Positions 18,515 through 24,629 of a stretch of DNA of 25,505 bases are shown here, one piece after another. The notes beneath the pieces are model-generated. The model made no database searches. It was not told the origin of the DNA and worked only from the letters and a program-made list of their open reading frames with translations. A program made the translations under genes and the position numbers. The DNA is from an uncultured Christensenella sp. Its GTDB lineage: Bacteria; Bacillota; Clostridia; Christensenellales; UBA1242. The stretch is taken from contig CAJLLK010000010.1 of the NCBI GenBank assembly GCA_905207515.1, positions 1 through 25,505 of the forward strand. The letters are read 5' to 3'. Every line of letters starts with the position of its first letter. Position 1 is the stretch's first letter.

Positions 18515-19765
18515 TTACAAAGCTAACAGCTTTAAAATCACGACAGTTTCCATATTTGCTGTGCAAGGGAACATATCAAAAATTTTTACACTTTCAATTG
18601 CATAATTTTTTGACAGCTTTTTCAAATCTCTCACCAATGTCGAGAAATTGCAAGACACATAAATGGCACTTTCGATTTTTGAAGACGAAATCGCATTCAA
18701 AACTTTTTCGTCACACCCTTCTCTTGCTGGGTCAATCACGATTAAATCTATATAGTCTCTCAGCAAAATTTGTGGCAAAACATCTTCAACTTTTCCACAA
18801 ATGTTTTCTATTTTATGTTCAGAAAATTGATTACACAGTTTTTCAGCAGCATCGTGAGCGCTCTTTTGAAATTCAATTCCATAAACAAATTTAGCCTTTT
18901 TTGCAATCAGAGCAGTCAACAACCCCTGCCCTGAATAAGCATTGACCACACGCTTGTCTGCGGTGTTTTTTAATATATAATCATACAGTTTTTCAGCCAC
19001 ATCATCATTGACCTGATTGAACGCTGAAATATCACTTTCCACTTTCAAATTCAACACATTTTTAGAAAAATTTTTGTTGCCAAAAACCTTGACAATTTTT
19101 GTTGAATTGCTTTCCAAAATCTCTCCAAATGCAAAAAACACCAAAAAATTATCAAAAATTTCAATTTTTTTGACATTTTTTACGCTTTTTTCAAACAAAA
19201 AGCAAATTCCCACAGTTTCGCCAAATTGTTTTATGTAAAGATTTTTCAAAAATTTAAAGTCATTGGCTTTCAAAAACTCTTCAATCAAAGGGATTGTTTG
19301 GTTGATTTTTTGAGAAGCAATTGGGCATTTTTTGACCGCAAAAAATTCATGTGACTTTGGCTTGAAAAAACCCAAAGAATTTTCTTTGACTTCAAATTTG
19401 ATTTTGTTTCGATAAAAAAATCGGTCTTTGCTTTCTTCGAAAGTTATATCTCCACAAAAATCAACTTTTTTCAATTCTTCTTTCAGAATTTCAAGTTTGA
19501 TTTCTTTTTCAGTTTCATAGTCGCAGTGCTGAAAATCACATCCGCCGCAGACAGAAAAATAAGGGCAGAATGGCTCCACCCTTTTTTCGCTTGGCAAAAC
19601 AACTCTTGAAAGTCTGCCTTGAATGAACTTTGAGTTTTCTTTTACAATTTCAATCTCAACTTTTTCACTCTTCAAACATTTGGGCACAAAAACAACTTTG
19701 CCGTCCAATTTTCCAACGCCCGCACCTTCATAAGAGATGTCAAAAATTTCCACTTCGTGTTTCAT
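18515..19765 (-). CDS. 23S rRNA (uracil-5-)-methyltransferase, RlmCD/RumA type
   Basis: SAM-dependent enzyme that makes 5-methyluridine in RNA. Gram-positive relatives (RlmCD) modify two 23S rRNA sites, whereas RumA/RlmD modifies one; the sequence alone does not separate these, so no symbol is given. The 416 residues show an N-terminal TRAM domain (EGAGVGKLDGKVVFVP), a [4Fe-4S] ligand set Cys67, Cys73, Cys76 (CGGC) and Cys147, the SAM loop VVNAYSGQGLLTALIA (273-288), DPAREGCD (345-352) and the nucleophile Cys372 in YVSCNFSTLVRDL. FPCTANMETVV closes the domain. TRAM begins about 6 residues in, so the ATG is correct, yet no ribosome site precedes it. The next gene downstream has its own promoter. 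Confidence 0.9.
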   Translation of the reverse strand: MKHEVEIFDISYEGAGVGKLDGKVVFVPKCLKSEKVEIEIVKENSKFIQGRLSRVVLPSEKRVEPFCPYFSVCGGCDFQHCDYETEKEIKLEILKEELKKVDFCGDITFEESKDRFFYRNKIKFEVKENSLGFFKPKSHEFFAVKKCPIASQKINQTIPLIEEFLKANDFKFLKNLYIKQFGETVGICFLFEKSVKNVKKIEIFDNFLVFFAFGEILESNSTKIVKVFGNKNFSKNVLNLKVESDISAFNQVNDDVAEKLYDYILKNTADKRVVNAYSGQGLLTALIAKKAKFVYGIEFQKSAHDAAEKLCNQFSEHKIENICGKVEDVLPQILLRDYIDLIVIDPAREGCDEKVLNAISSSKIESAIYVSCNFSTLVRDLKKLSKNYAIESVKIFDMFPCTANMETVVILKLLAL

Positions 19766-19771
19766 GGTTTG

Positions 19772-19780
19772 ATTATATCA
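19772..19780 (-). promoter_or_regulatory. Extended -10 promoter abutting the methyltransferase start
   Basis: Minus-strand TGATATAAT is a perfect extended -10. Only 6 bases (CAAACC) separate it from the ATG at 19765-19763. The -35 position (TTTTCT) is poor. A start 6-7 bases downstream would fall on or next to the ATG, predicting a leaderless mRNA. Confidence 0.5.
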
Positions 19781-20025
19781 CATTTTGAATGTTCAGAAAA
19801 GCAAATTGAGTTTTTAAGCACTATTTTAAAAACATTTTTATCAACTTTTCTTTTTTCTTCGAATATGGTTGATATCTTATCGGCAAATCAATGTAGTTAA
19901 ATTTTTTCACAATGCTTTTTTCATGCGAGAACAAATCGAAACTTCGTTTGCCATGATAAGAACCATAGCCACTCTGTCCACGCGCAAAATCGCCGCGTCA
20001 CAAACTGCACTTAACATTTGCTTTG
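19781..20025. other. Intergenic region with no supported gene
   Basis: Between the methyltransferase promoter and the first 54-base repeat. The only frame of note is a 36-codon minus-strand ORF (ATG at 20017, stop at 19907; it includes MANEVSICSRMKKAL), without a ribosome site. A 157-codon + strand frame starting in this region runs through both 54-base repeats and has low-complexity, tRNA-antisense-like content. I call neither a gene. No terminator or clear promoter was seen here. Confidence 0.4.
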
Positions 20026-20079
20026 CAATTTACATTACCGGCTCAAAAAACAAACCTCTTCAGTTTTCTTCGTTGGTGC
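20026..20079 (+). repeat. 54-base direct repeat, copy 1
   Basis: Begins CAATTTACATTACCGG and ends CTTCGTTGGTGC. It matches copy 2 (20191-20244) with one difference (A at 20032 versus G at 20197); the period is 165 bases. The identity stops exactly after GGTGC. Here the next bases continue as the tRNA-Leu 3' end in antisense. The last 7 bases belong to the 22-base tRNA-derived repeat. Confidence 0.9.
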
Positions 20080-20094
20080 AGGAGATGGGAGTTG
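20073..20094 (-). repeat. tRNA-Leu 3'-end duplicate, putative att site
   Basis: A 22-base exact copy of 24422-24443, which covers the last 21 bases of tRNA-Leu(CAG) including CCA plus one flanking base. On the minus strand it ends CCTGCACCAA. Duplication of a tRNA 3' end on the far side of an integrase gene is the classic footprint of site-specific integration. The sequence upstream in tRNA orientation is not the tRNA body but a GC-rich stretch. Confidence 0.75.
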
Positions 20095-20190
20095 CTCCGC
20101 GGATTGCCCGTCGATGTAAGCCGTTCCGCTATCACGCCGGGGCGGGCGAACGCAAACACAGTTGCCTTCGCTTTTCCGCCCGTTCAACTC
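20095..20190. other. GC-rich segment between the two 54-base repeats
   Basis: Roughly 60% GC by eye, against about one third in neighbouring genes. Read on the minus strand it includes GTGATAGCGGAACGGC, which faintly resembles the tRNA-Leu 5' half (GTGGCGGAATGGC) and runs into the tRNA-Leu 3' end. It could be a decayed tRNA-Leu or foreign DNA trapped at the junction. No folded cloverleaf can be drawn and no gene is supported. Confidence 0.35.
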
Positions 20191-20244
20191 CAATTTGCAT
20201 TACCGGCTCAAAAAACAAACCTCTTCAGTTTTCTTCGTTGGTGC
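20191..20244 (+). repeat. 54-base direct repeat, copy 2
   Basis: Same sequence as copy 1 apart from one base. After the shared GGTGC it continues GACAAGTGATAAAG rather than the tRNA-Leu end. The segment to 20324 that follows holds no gene, promoter or terminator I can support. Confidence 0.88.
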
Positions 20245-20324
20245 GACAAGTGATAAAGTATCCGAACCGCCTACAAGTCCAAGTTGGTTTAGGTTATGTA
20301 AGATTAACAGTAAAATTTAATATT

Positions 20325-20726
20325 TTATCTATAGTTTACTAAACTTAATTCGCTTAAATTTTTTGATAATGTAATTGTTTCTTTAGAAATTTTGATAAGA
20401 GCATTGTTCACTGCGACATAATTTTCAAAACTTAATTCAAATCCCAATTTTCTTATTTCATCTTGTATGTAATGAAGTTGAATGCAATGAGGAGATTTAT
20501 CAACACTTGCAAAAACAATTCTTCTAATTTTGTTTGCTCTGATCATTCCCAAAATCTTTGTGATTGCCATATTGATGTGAGTTTGTTCTAGGCATATTTC
20601 AAAAATTGGCAAATTCATATTTTCTATTTCTTCAAAAGCTTTTGGTTGCATTGCTTTTAAACAACTTCCAACAATTATTATTTCATCAGAGCAATCGTAG
20701 ATATTGCTTTTCAACAAATCTTTCAT
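20325..20726 (-). CDS. Unrecognised 133-aa protein
   Basis: A small, probably cytoplasmic alpha/beta protein starting MKDLLKSNIYDCSDEIIIVG. Alternating hydrophobic strands (EIIIVGSC, RRIVFASVD) and helices are visible. The segment VDKSPHCIQLHYIQDEI looks like a conserved core, with one Cys and two His close together, and three more Cys lie earlier (two near the N-terminus, one about a third of the way in). I cannot assign a family. The ATG is chosen over a GTG 6 bases upstream because AAAGGTGG sits 6 bases before the ATG. It has its own promoter and is the last - strand gene before the left repeats of the putative element. Confidence 0.7.
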   Translation of the reverse strand: MKDLLKSNIYDCSDEIIIVGSCLKAMQPKAFEEIENMNLPIFEICLEQTHINMAITKILGMIRANKIRRIVFASVDKSPHCIQLHYIQDEIRKLGFELSFENYVAVNNALIKISKETITLSKNLSELSLVNYR

Positions 20727-20750
20727 AAACACCCACCTTTTAGCATTTTT

Positions 20751-20778
20751 ATTATATCATATAACTTTCATATTTCAA
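20751..20778 (-). promoter_or_regulatory. Promoter of the 133-aa gene
   Basis: Minus strand: TTGAAA (20778-20773), 16-base spacer, TATAAT (20756-20751) preceded by TGA as an extended -10. It starts just beyond the terminator of the 84-aa gene, so the two small genes are separate units. Confidence 0.6.
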
Positions 20779-20781
20779 AAC

Positions 20782-20814
20782 AAAAAGAGAGAAGCTTGGA
20801 TTGGACTTCTCTCT
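20782..20814 (-). terminator. Terminator of the 84-aa gene
   Basis: Perfect 9-bp stem (AGAGAGAAG 20786-20794, CTTCTCTCT 20806-20814) with an 11-base loop. On the minus strand it is followed by TTTTTG. It begins 9 bases after the stop of the 84-aa gene. Confidence 0.8.
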
Positions 20815-20822
20815 TCGTTGTC

Positions 20823-21077
20823 CTAATTGCTGGATTTGAATATGTCCGAAAGGAGTGAGTAAACGCTTTTTGCGGACAGGTTTGTCAAATCTCCGCCGTT
20901 GTCAAAATAGTCCATTAGATCGTGAGCAAACTGAAAGGCGATTTCTTTCATTTGCTTTTTATCAAACTCACAGCAACCTATTGTGAGTTTGTTTGTGGAC
21001 AGGTTGCAACGGACGGTGTTCTTGCTTTGCAAGGAACTATTACAACAATCAAGACTATCCATTTTGTTGTTTTTCAT
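20823..21077 (-). CDS. Unrecognised 84-aa cysteine-rich protein
   Basis: A compact gene with its own promoter, ribosome site and terminator. The N-terminal half carries two adjacent Cys pairs (DCCN, GCCEF) and one more Cys (VRCN), which could bind metal or be redox-active. The C-terminal half looks helical and acidic (MKEIAFQFAHDLMDYFDNGG, then SVYSLLSDIF). There is no signal peptide or membrane helix. GGAGGA lies 4 bases before the ATG but is buried in a leader hairpin. It is the only gene in the window ending in TAG. No family can be named; a small regulator of the putative element is one guess. Confidence 0.68.
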   Translation of the reverse strand: MKNNKMDSLDCCNSSLQSKNTVRCNLSTNKLTIGCCEFDKKQMKEIAFQFAHDLMDYFDNGGDLTNLSAKSVYSLLSDIFKSSN

Positions 21078-21079
21078 AG

Positions 21080-21109
21080 TTCCTCCAAAGAATAAATCTT
21101 TGTGAGGAA
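21080..21109 (-). promoter_or_regulatory. Hairpin sequestering the ribosome site of the 84-aa gene
   Basis: On the transcript strand TTCCTC-A-CAAAG pairs with CTTTGGAGGAA across a 7-base loop: 11 pairs and one bulge. The right arm contains the whole GGAGGA and ends two bases before the ATG. Such pairing would hide the ribosome site until opened by a protein, ligand or heat. The stem is seen; its function is inference. Confidence 0.5.
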
Positions 21110-21145
21110 TAGCCTATGGATTTGGTTAACAAATTGGATAAATCA

Positions 21146-21154
21146 AGTATAACA
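21146..21154 (-). promoter_or_regulatory. Extended -10 promoter of the 84-aa gene
   Basis: Minus-strand TGTTATACT (TG-N-TATACT) with no good -35. A start near 21139 gives a leader of about 60 bases containing the hairpin described above. Confidence 0.45.
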
Positions 21155-21190
21155 TATTTCAATTAAAATTGCTATATTTTTCTTCGAGCT

Positions 21191-21429
21191 CCCAAAAGTT
21201 TTAATATAAACTTTTGGGTAAAAGTCAAAACCAACCGCAAGAGCGCAACAAATTTTGTAAACAAAATTTTAAGCAAAAGGTTGAGTTTTGACGAGAAGTG
21301 GGTGTCCCACTTGGGTCTAGTATGGGGAATGACTCAAAATCGAAACTTCTTCATTTCTAGGGTGAGTCGTCTAAAAGCCTTTATTTATAGGCATTTTAGC
21401 GACCAAAAACACGATTTTGAGCCTATTCC
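21191..21429. other. Structured noncoding region: nested inverted repeats
   Basis: No gene. Four adjacent folds are visible. (1) A perfect 11-bp hairpin, 21191-21201 with 21208-21218. (2) GTCAAAAC (21224-21231) with GTTTTGAC (21285-21292), enclosing an 8-bp hairpin AAATTTTG/CAAAATTT (21250-21257, 21262-21269). (3) AAGTGGG/CCCACTT (21296-21302, 21306-21312). (4) A multi-helix domain: GGAAT/ATTCC (21326-21330, 21425-21429), CTCAAAATCG/CGATTTTGAG (21333-21342, 21412-21421), and inside it a hairpin 21366-21403 (GTCG, CTAAAA and GCCT with their complements). It could be a structured RNA on either strand, or a DNA site such as a transfer or replication origin. The rest, to 21563, holds only a small 6-bp hairpin (21505-21521). 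Confidence 0.6.
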
Positions 21430-21563
21430 TTATCCTGCTTACTGTAAATTTAATCAATTTTCGCAATTTTTTACTTAAAAATCTGGTTAAAACACCACTT
21501 TTTTGAGATAAAAAATATCTCTATATATAAAATTTATAGAAATAGATGTTGGCTCCCAATATA

Positions 21564-22808
21564 TTATTCTAAAGCATGTTCTCGTTGTCTGAAATGTTCT
21601 TTTATAAAATCGTTGTCAGATTTTATTTCGCACAAGTTATATGCTGCTTTCACGGTTCTTTGTAAATCTTCTTCAACTTGTTCTTGATTTGAATAAATTT
21701 TATTTAGTGCCTTTCTAAAAGTGTCAACAGAAATAGGCTTGCTGGTTTTAGGAATATCCATTTTAGACACAGGTTCACTAAAATATTTTGATTGTCCTAT
21801 TCTATCAATATCTTGTATAGGTAATGCAGCATAGAAATAATCTCTATTTGTTTGCTCAGCACCTTGTTTAGAATCCCAACATGCGTCACAAAAATAATAA
21901 CCATCTATTCCATATTTTTCATCTACAATATGGATAATGTTTGCTGCATGTCCAGTTGCGTTAGTGCTAAGCCCTTGTTCATCAAAAAGTTCATCCAAAG
22001 GAGCCCCTGCTATATATTCACATTCAATGCCTAAATGTTTACAAAACTCTTTAACGGTTTGTGCATACCCAACACAAACTATGTTATCTCTTGTCATAAC
22101 ATTCACAAAAGACCTACTTTCTTCTGAATTATTTTGAAATACATTTTTATCTTCGGGTTTATAAATCCTGTTTGCTACATAGTCATGCACTAACAAAAAT
22201 TTTTCAAAAGGCGATAGGTTAAGAGAATTTATTCTATCAATAAAATCGTTCATTGTTCTATATGCTTTAATTACTTGACTCAAAGAGACCTCTGCAAAAC
22301 ATCCCTCATCATATGGGTCCATAAAAATTAAATCTTGATTTACAACTTCACTTAAATCTAATAAATTTTGCAAATCAAATTTATTTAATCCATTTTCTGG
22401 GATAAATAGCTTTATATCTAATGACTTGATTTCTTTTTTTAGTAAGATTGAAATAAATGTATAAATATCTTTTATTGTCTTTTTTGTGTATTCATCATAA
22501 CCAATCCATAAAGTTAACTCTACATTTTTTTCAACACTCTGAAAATAAGTTTTTTTACTTTCTTCAATAACTTTATTAGCTCTTGTGACAAAAGAGTTTT
22601 TTTCTTCGTTGATATTAAATAAGCGCATAAACTCATCAACATCTATATTTCCTTCAACACAAAATTTGTAGTAGTTTTCTAACATTCTGTCGCCAATCAT
22701 AAAAGGTTTAAATTGTGATATTCTATCAATTGCCTGTTTGTATCTTTGCATTAAATCGTTTTTATTTTTAATATCCCTATTGATGCTTAAAAAAATCTTA
22801 TTGTCCAT
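21564..22808 (-). CDS. Cytoplasmic transglutaminase-like protein
   Basis: A 414-aa protein whose second half fits the transglutaminase/papain-like fold. Cys245 lies in VCVGYAQTVKEFCKHLGI, His287 in TGHAANIIHI and Asp308 in YYFCDACWDS, the Cys-His-Asp order and spacing expected of an active enzyme. LSPFEKFLLVHDYVANRI (198-215) is the usual helix before the core. Bacterial relatives cross-link or cleave peptides, but the substrate here is unknown. The first 190 residues are helical and charged and match nothing I recognise. There is no signal peptide or membrane helix, unlike most bacterial members, so it probably acts in the cytoplasm. AAGGAGAT lies 4 bases before the ATG. The gene lies within the putative element, divergent from the recombinase, and looks like its cargo. 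Confidence 0.75.
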   Translation of the reverse strand: MDNKIFLSINRDIKNKNDLMQRYKQAIDRISQFKPFMIGDRMLENYYKFCVEGNIDVDEFMRLFNINEEKNSFVTRANKVIEESKKTYFQSVEKNVELTLWIGYDEYTKKTIKDIYTFISILLKKEIKSLDIKLFIPENGLNKFDLQNLLDLSEVVNQDLIFMDPYDEGCFAEVSLSQVIKAYRTMNDFIDRINSLNLSPFEKFLLVHDYVANRIYKPEDKNVFQNNSEESRSFVNVMTRDNIVCVGYAQTVKEFCKHLGIECEYIAGAPLDELFDEQGLSTNATGHAANIIHIVDEKYGIDGYYFCDACWDSKQGAEQTNRDYFYAALPIQDIDRIGQSKYFSEPVSKMDIPKTSKPISVDTFRKALNKIYSNQEQVEEDLQRTVKAAYNLCEIKSDNDFIKEHFRQREHALE

Positions 22809-22825
22809 AACTATCTCCTTAATAA

Positions 22826-22834
22826 ATTATAACA
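22826..22834 (-). promoter_or_regulatory. Extended -10 promoter of the transglutaminase-like gene
   Basis: Minus-strand TGTTATAAT, an exact TG-N-TATAAT, 17 bases upstream of the ATG; no good -35. The leader is short and contains the ribosome site. It faces the recombinase promoter across about 50 bases. Confidence 0.55.
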
Positions 22835-22884
22835 CAAAAATAATTGATTTGAAATACTTTTTTATAATATTTTTGTCAAACACG

Positions 22885-22913
22885 CTGACTTTTTTCTTGT
22901 TTCGTGATATTAT
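22885..22913 (+). promoter_or_regulatory. Putative promoter of the serine recombinase
   Basis: CTGACT (22885-22890), 17-base spacer, TATTAT (22908-22913) with TGA just before it as an extended -10. Moderate match. It leads into AAGGTGG at 22921-22927. Confidence 0.45.
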
Positions 22914-22933
22914 TGATTAAAAGGTGGTGTTTT

Positions 22934-24529
22934 ATGAAAAAAGCAGTAATATATGCGAGATATTCAAGTGATAGTCAGTCGGAGCAAAGTATTGACGGAC
23001 AACTTAGGGTTTGCAAAGAATATGCAGAGCGAGAAAATATCAAGATTGTGGATACCTATATCGACAGGGCTATGACAGGCACAAACGACCATCGACCAGA
23101 TTTTCAAAGAATGCTTCGTGACAGCAAAAAGAAAGGTTTTGATTATGTACTTGTTTATAAGTTTGATAGATTTGCTCGTTCTCGCCACGATAGTGCTGTA
23201 AATAAAGCAATTCTAAATCGTAATGGTGTTAAGGTTATTTCTGCCACTGAACAAATTTCGAACACACCAGAAGGCATAATACTTGAAGGAATGCTTGAAA
23301 GTTTTGCCGAGTATTATTCTGCCGAGTTGTCTCAAAAAGTCAAGCGTGGACGAAAAGAAAGCAGAATAAAGGGGCAGTATGTTGGTGGTCGAGTTCCGTT
23401 TGGTTATACTGTGGAAGATAAGGTTGTTAAAATCAACGAAAAGCAAGCAGATATTGTTAGACAAGTTTACAATGACTATATTTCAGAAATGAGATTAAAA
23501 GATATTGCAATTAAACTTAAAAAGCAAGGTATAAAGACAAACAACGGCAATGACTGGACAATAAATCAAATATCAAGAATGCTACGAAGTCCATATTATT
23601 GCGGAAAGGTCTATGCTGACAATACAGTTTATACAAATATTTATCCACCGATTATTAGTGAAGAATTATTTGATAGGGTTAACAAAAGTTTGCAAACAGG
23701 TAAACGCACAGCAGCACAAAAGAAAGCGCCAATTCCTTTTATTTTGTCAGGCAAACTTGTTTGTGGAAAATGCAAAGCAAATATGACTGGCGACAGCGGA
23801 ACAGGAAGAAATGGCATTCACTATTATTACAAATGCGTGAACAGAAAAAGAAAACACTCTTGCGACAAAAAGAGTGTTGAAAAGGATTATATTGAAAACT
23901 ATGTTGTTTGTGCCGTGAAAGAGTTTTTAAAACACAATAGACAACTGAAAGAACTGTCACAAGCAGTTGCTGAAATATTTAACGAATATATCGGCAAAGA
24001 TGTGGTGTTAAACTCTCTTAATGCACAAATGAAAGAGATAGATAGACAACTCAACAATTTAGCAAATGCAGTGGCGAATGGAATATTCTCAAAAACAACA
24101 AACCAAAAACTTAACGAACTTGAACAAGAAAAAGAAAATTTAGAAATTAAAATTGCAAGACAAAAAGCAAAGACAATCACTCCGCTTGATGCTGACAAGG
24201 TTTACGATTGGTTTTTATCATTTCAAAACATTGACACAACCGACAAACTGGCTTGCAAACGAATGATTGATATGTTTGTGAACAAAATTGTCTTGTATGA
24301 CGATTATTTTGATATATACTTCAACACTTCTGACGATGAAAACAAAAATATTAAACTGGACAATCCAGAAGATTTTGAAGAAATAGAAAAAGAGCAACCC
24401 ATCGGTTCGGATTGCTCTCACTTGGTGCAGGAGATGGGAGTTGAACCCACACAGTGTTGCCACCACAGGTACCTGAAACCTGCGCGTCTGCCATTCCGCC
24501 ACCCCTGCGCAAAAACATTCTTAGTTTAA
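22934..24529 (+). CDS. Large serine recombinase (site-specific integrase)
   Basis: Cuts and rejoins DNA at att sites through a phosphoserine link. The 531 residues show, in order: the resolvase catalytic domain (1-150) with YARYSSDSQSEQSIDGQ (nucleophile Ser11) and YKFDRFARS; the recombinase domain (about 155-255) with VPFGY and MLRSPYYCGKVY; a zinc ribbon with Cys277, Cys280, Cys301 and Cys310; and a coiled coil (about 335-412). The ATG has AAGGTGG 6 bases before it; a start 30 bases earlier lacks one. The C-terminus is odd: residues 497-525 are the antisense of tRNA-Leu, and residues about 486-495 are the antisense of the tRNA terminator. The frame has thus picked up its last 35 codons from the flank, as expected if the gene abuts its attachment site. 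It probably mobilises the 20.1-24.4 kb segment. Confidence 0.9.
   Translation: MKKAVIYARYSSDSQSEQSIDGQLRVCKEYAERENIKIVDTYIDRAMTGTNDHRPDFQRMLRDSKKKGFDYVLVYKFDRFARSRHDSAVNKAILNRNGVKVISATEQISNTPEGIILEGMLESFAEYYSAELSQKVKRGRKESRIKGQYVGGRVPFGYTVEDKVVKINEKQADIVRQVYNDYISEMRLKDIAIKLKKQGIKTNNGNDWTINQISRMLRSPYYCGKVYADNTVYTNIYPPIISEELFDRVNKSLQTGKRTAAQKKAPIPFILSGKLVCGKCKANMTGDSGTGRNGIHYYYKCVNRKRKHSCDKKSVEKDYIENYVVCAVKEFLKHNRQLKELSQAVAEIFNEYIGKDVVLNSLNAQMKEIDRQLNNLANAVANGIFSKTTNQKLNELEQEKENLEIKIARQKAKTITPLDADKVYDWFLSFQNIDTTDKLACKRMIDMFVNKIVLYDDYFDIYFNTSDDENKNIKLDNPEDFEEIEKEQPIGSDCSHLVQEMGVEPTQCCHHRYLKPARLPFRHPCAKTFLV
24386..24418 (-). terminator. Terminator of tRNA-Leu, inside the recombinase frame
   Basis: Stem AGAGCAA (24391-24397) with TTGCTCT (24412-24418), extended by two pairs across one mismatch, loop of 8. 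On the minus strand it is followed by TTTTTCTATTT. It begins 4 bases after the tRNA 3' end. Confidence 0.75.
24422..24443 (-). repeat. tRNA-Leu 3'-end repeat, tRNA-proximal att copy
   Basis: Twin of 20073-20094: 22 identical bases made of the last 21 of tRNA-Leu (T-arm 3' half, acceptor strand, CCA) and one base beyond. The recombinase gene runs directly into it, the usual position of an integrase gene next to its att site. Confidence 0.75.
24423..24508 (-). tRNA. tRNA-Leu (CAG anticodon)
   Basis: Class II tRNA of 86 bases with encoded CCA. The acceptor GCAGGGG pairs with CTCCTGC (one G-U), with discriminator A. The D-arm region is TGGCGGAATGGCAGACGCG. The anticodon stem CAGGT/ACCTG encloses loop TTCAGGT, so positions 34-36 read CAG and decode CUG. 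A long variable arm follows (around GGTGGCAACAC), then T-arm GGGTTCAACTCCC. A leucine identity fits the long variable arm and the A discriminator. Its own promoter and terminator are visible. It is fully overlapped in antisense by the end of the recombinase frame. Confidence 0.95.
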
Positions 24530-24551
24530 ACTTTTTTTTCACGTTTGTCAA
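24523..24551 (-). promoter_or_regulatory. Promoter of tRNA-Leu
   Basis: Minus strand: perfect TTGACA (24551-24546), 17-base spacer, TAAACT (24528-24523). The predicted start is about 8 bases before the mature 5' end at 24508. Confidence 0.7.
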
Positions 24552-24580
24552 GTTTATTGATTTTTTATTTCGTTTGGCTA

Positions 24581-24609
24581 TTGAAAATTCCATATTTTTA
24601 TGCTAAAAT
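24581..24609 (+). promoter_or_regulatory. Promoter of the GNAT gene
   Basis: TTGAAA (24581-24586), 17-base spacer, TAAAAT (24604-24609) with TGC before it as an extended -10. It diverges from the tRNA-Leu promoter 30 bases away. Confidence 0.65.
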
Positions 24610-24629
24610 AAAACGAAAAGGTGACAAAA

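Noticed and set aside
20026..20244. Start of a CRISPR array
   Set aside because: Only two 54-base copies with a 111-base gap, GC-rich spacer, no third repeat and no cas genes.
19869..20342. A 157-codon + strand frame across the 54-base repeats
   Set aside because: It contains the repeat twice (ITGSKNKPLQFSSLV) and a tRNA antisense segment, with no ribosome site; this is repeat DNA, not a gene.
21281..21478. A 65-codon + strand frame in the structured noncoding region
   Set aside because: Non-ATG start, no ribosome site, and its bases are fully used by inverted-repeat stems.
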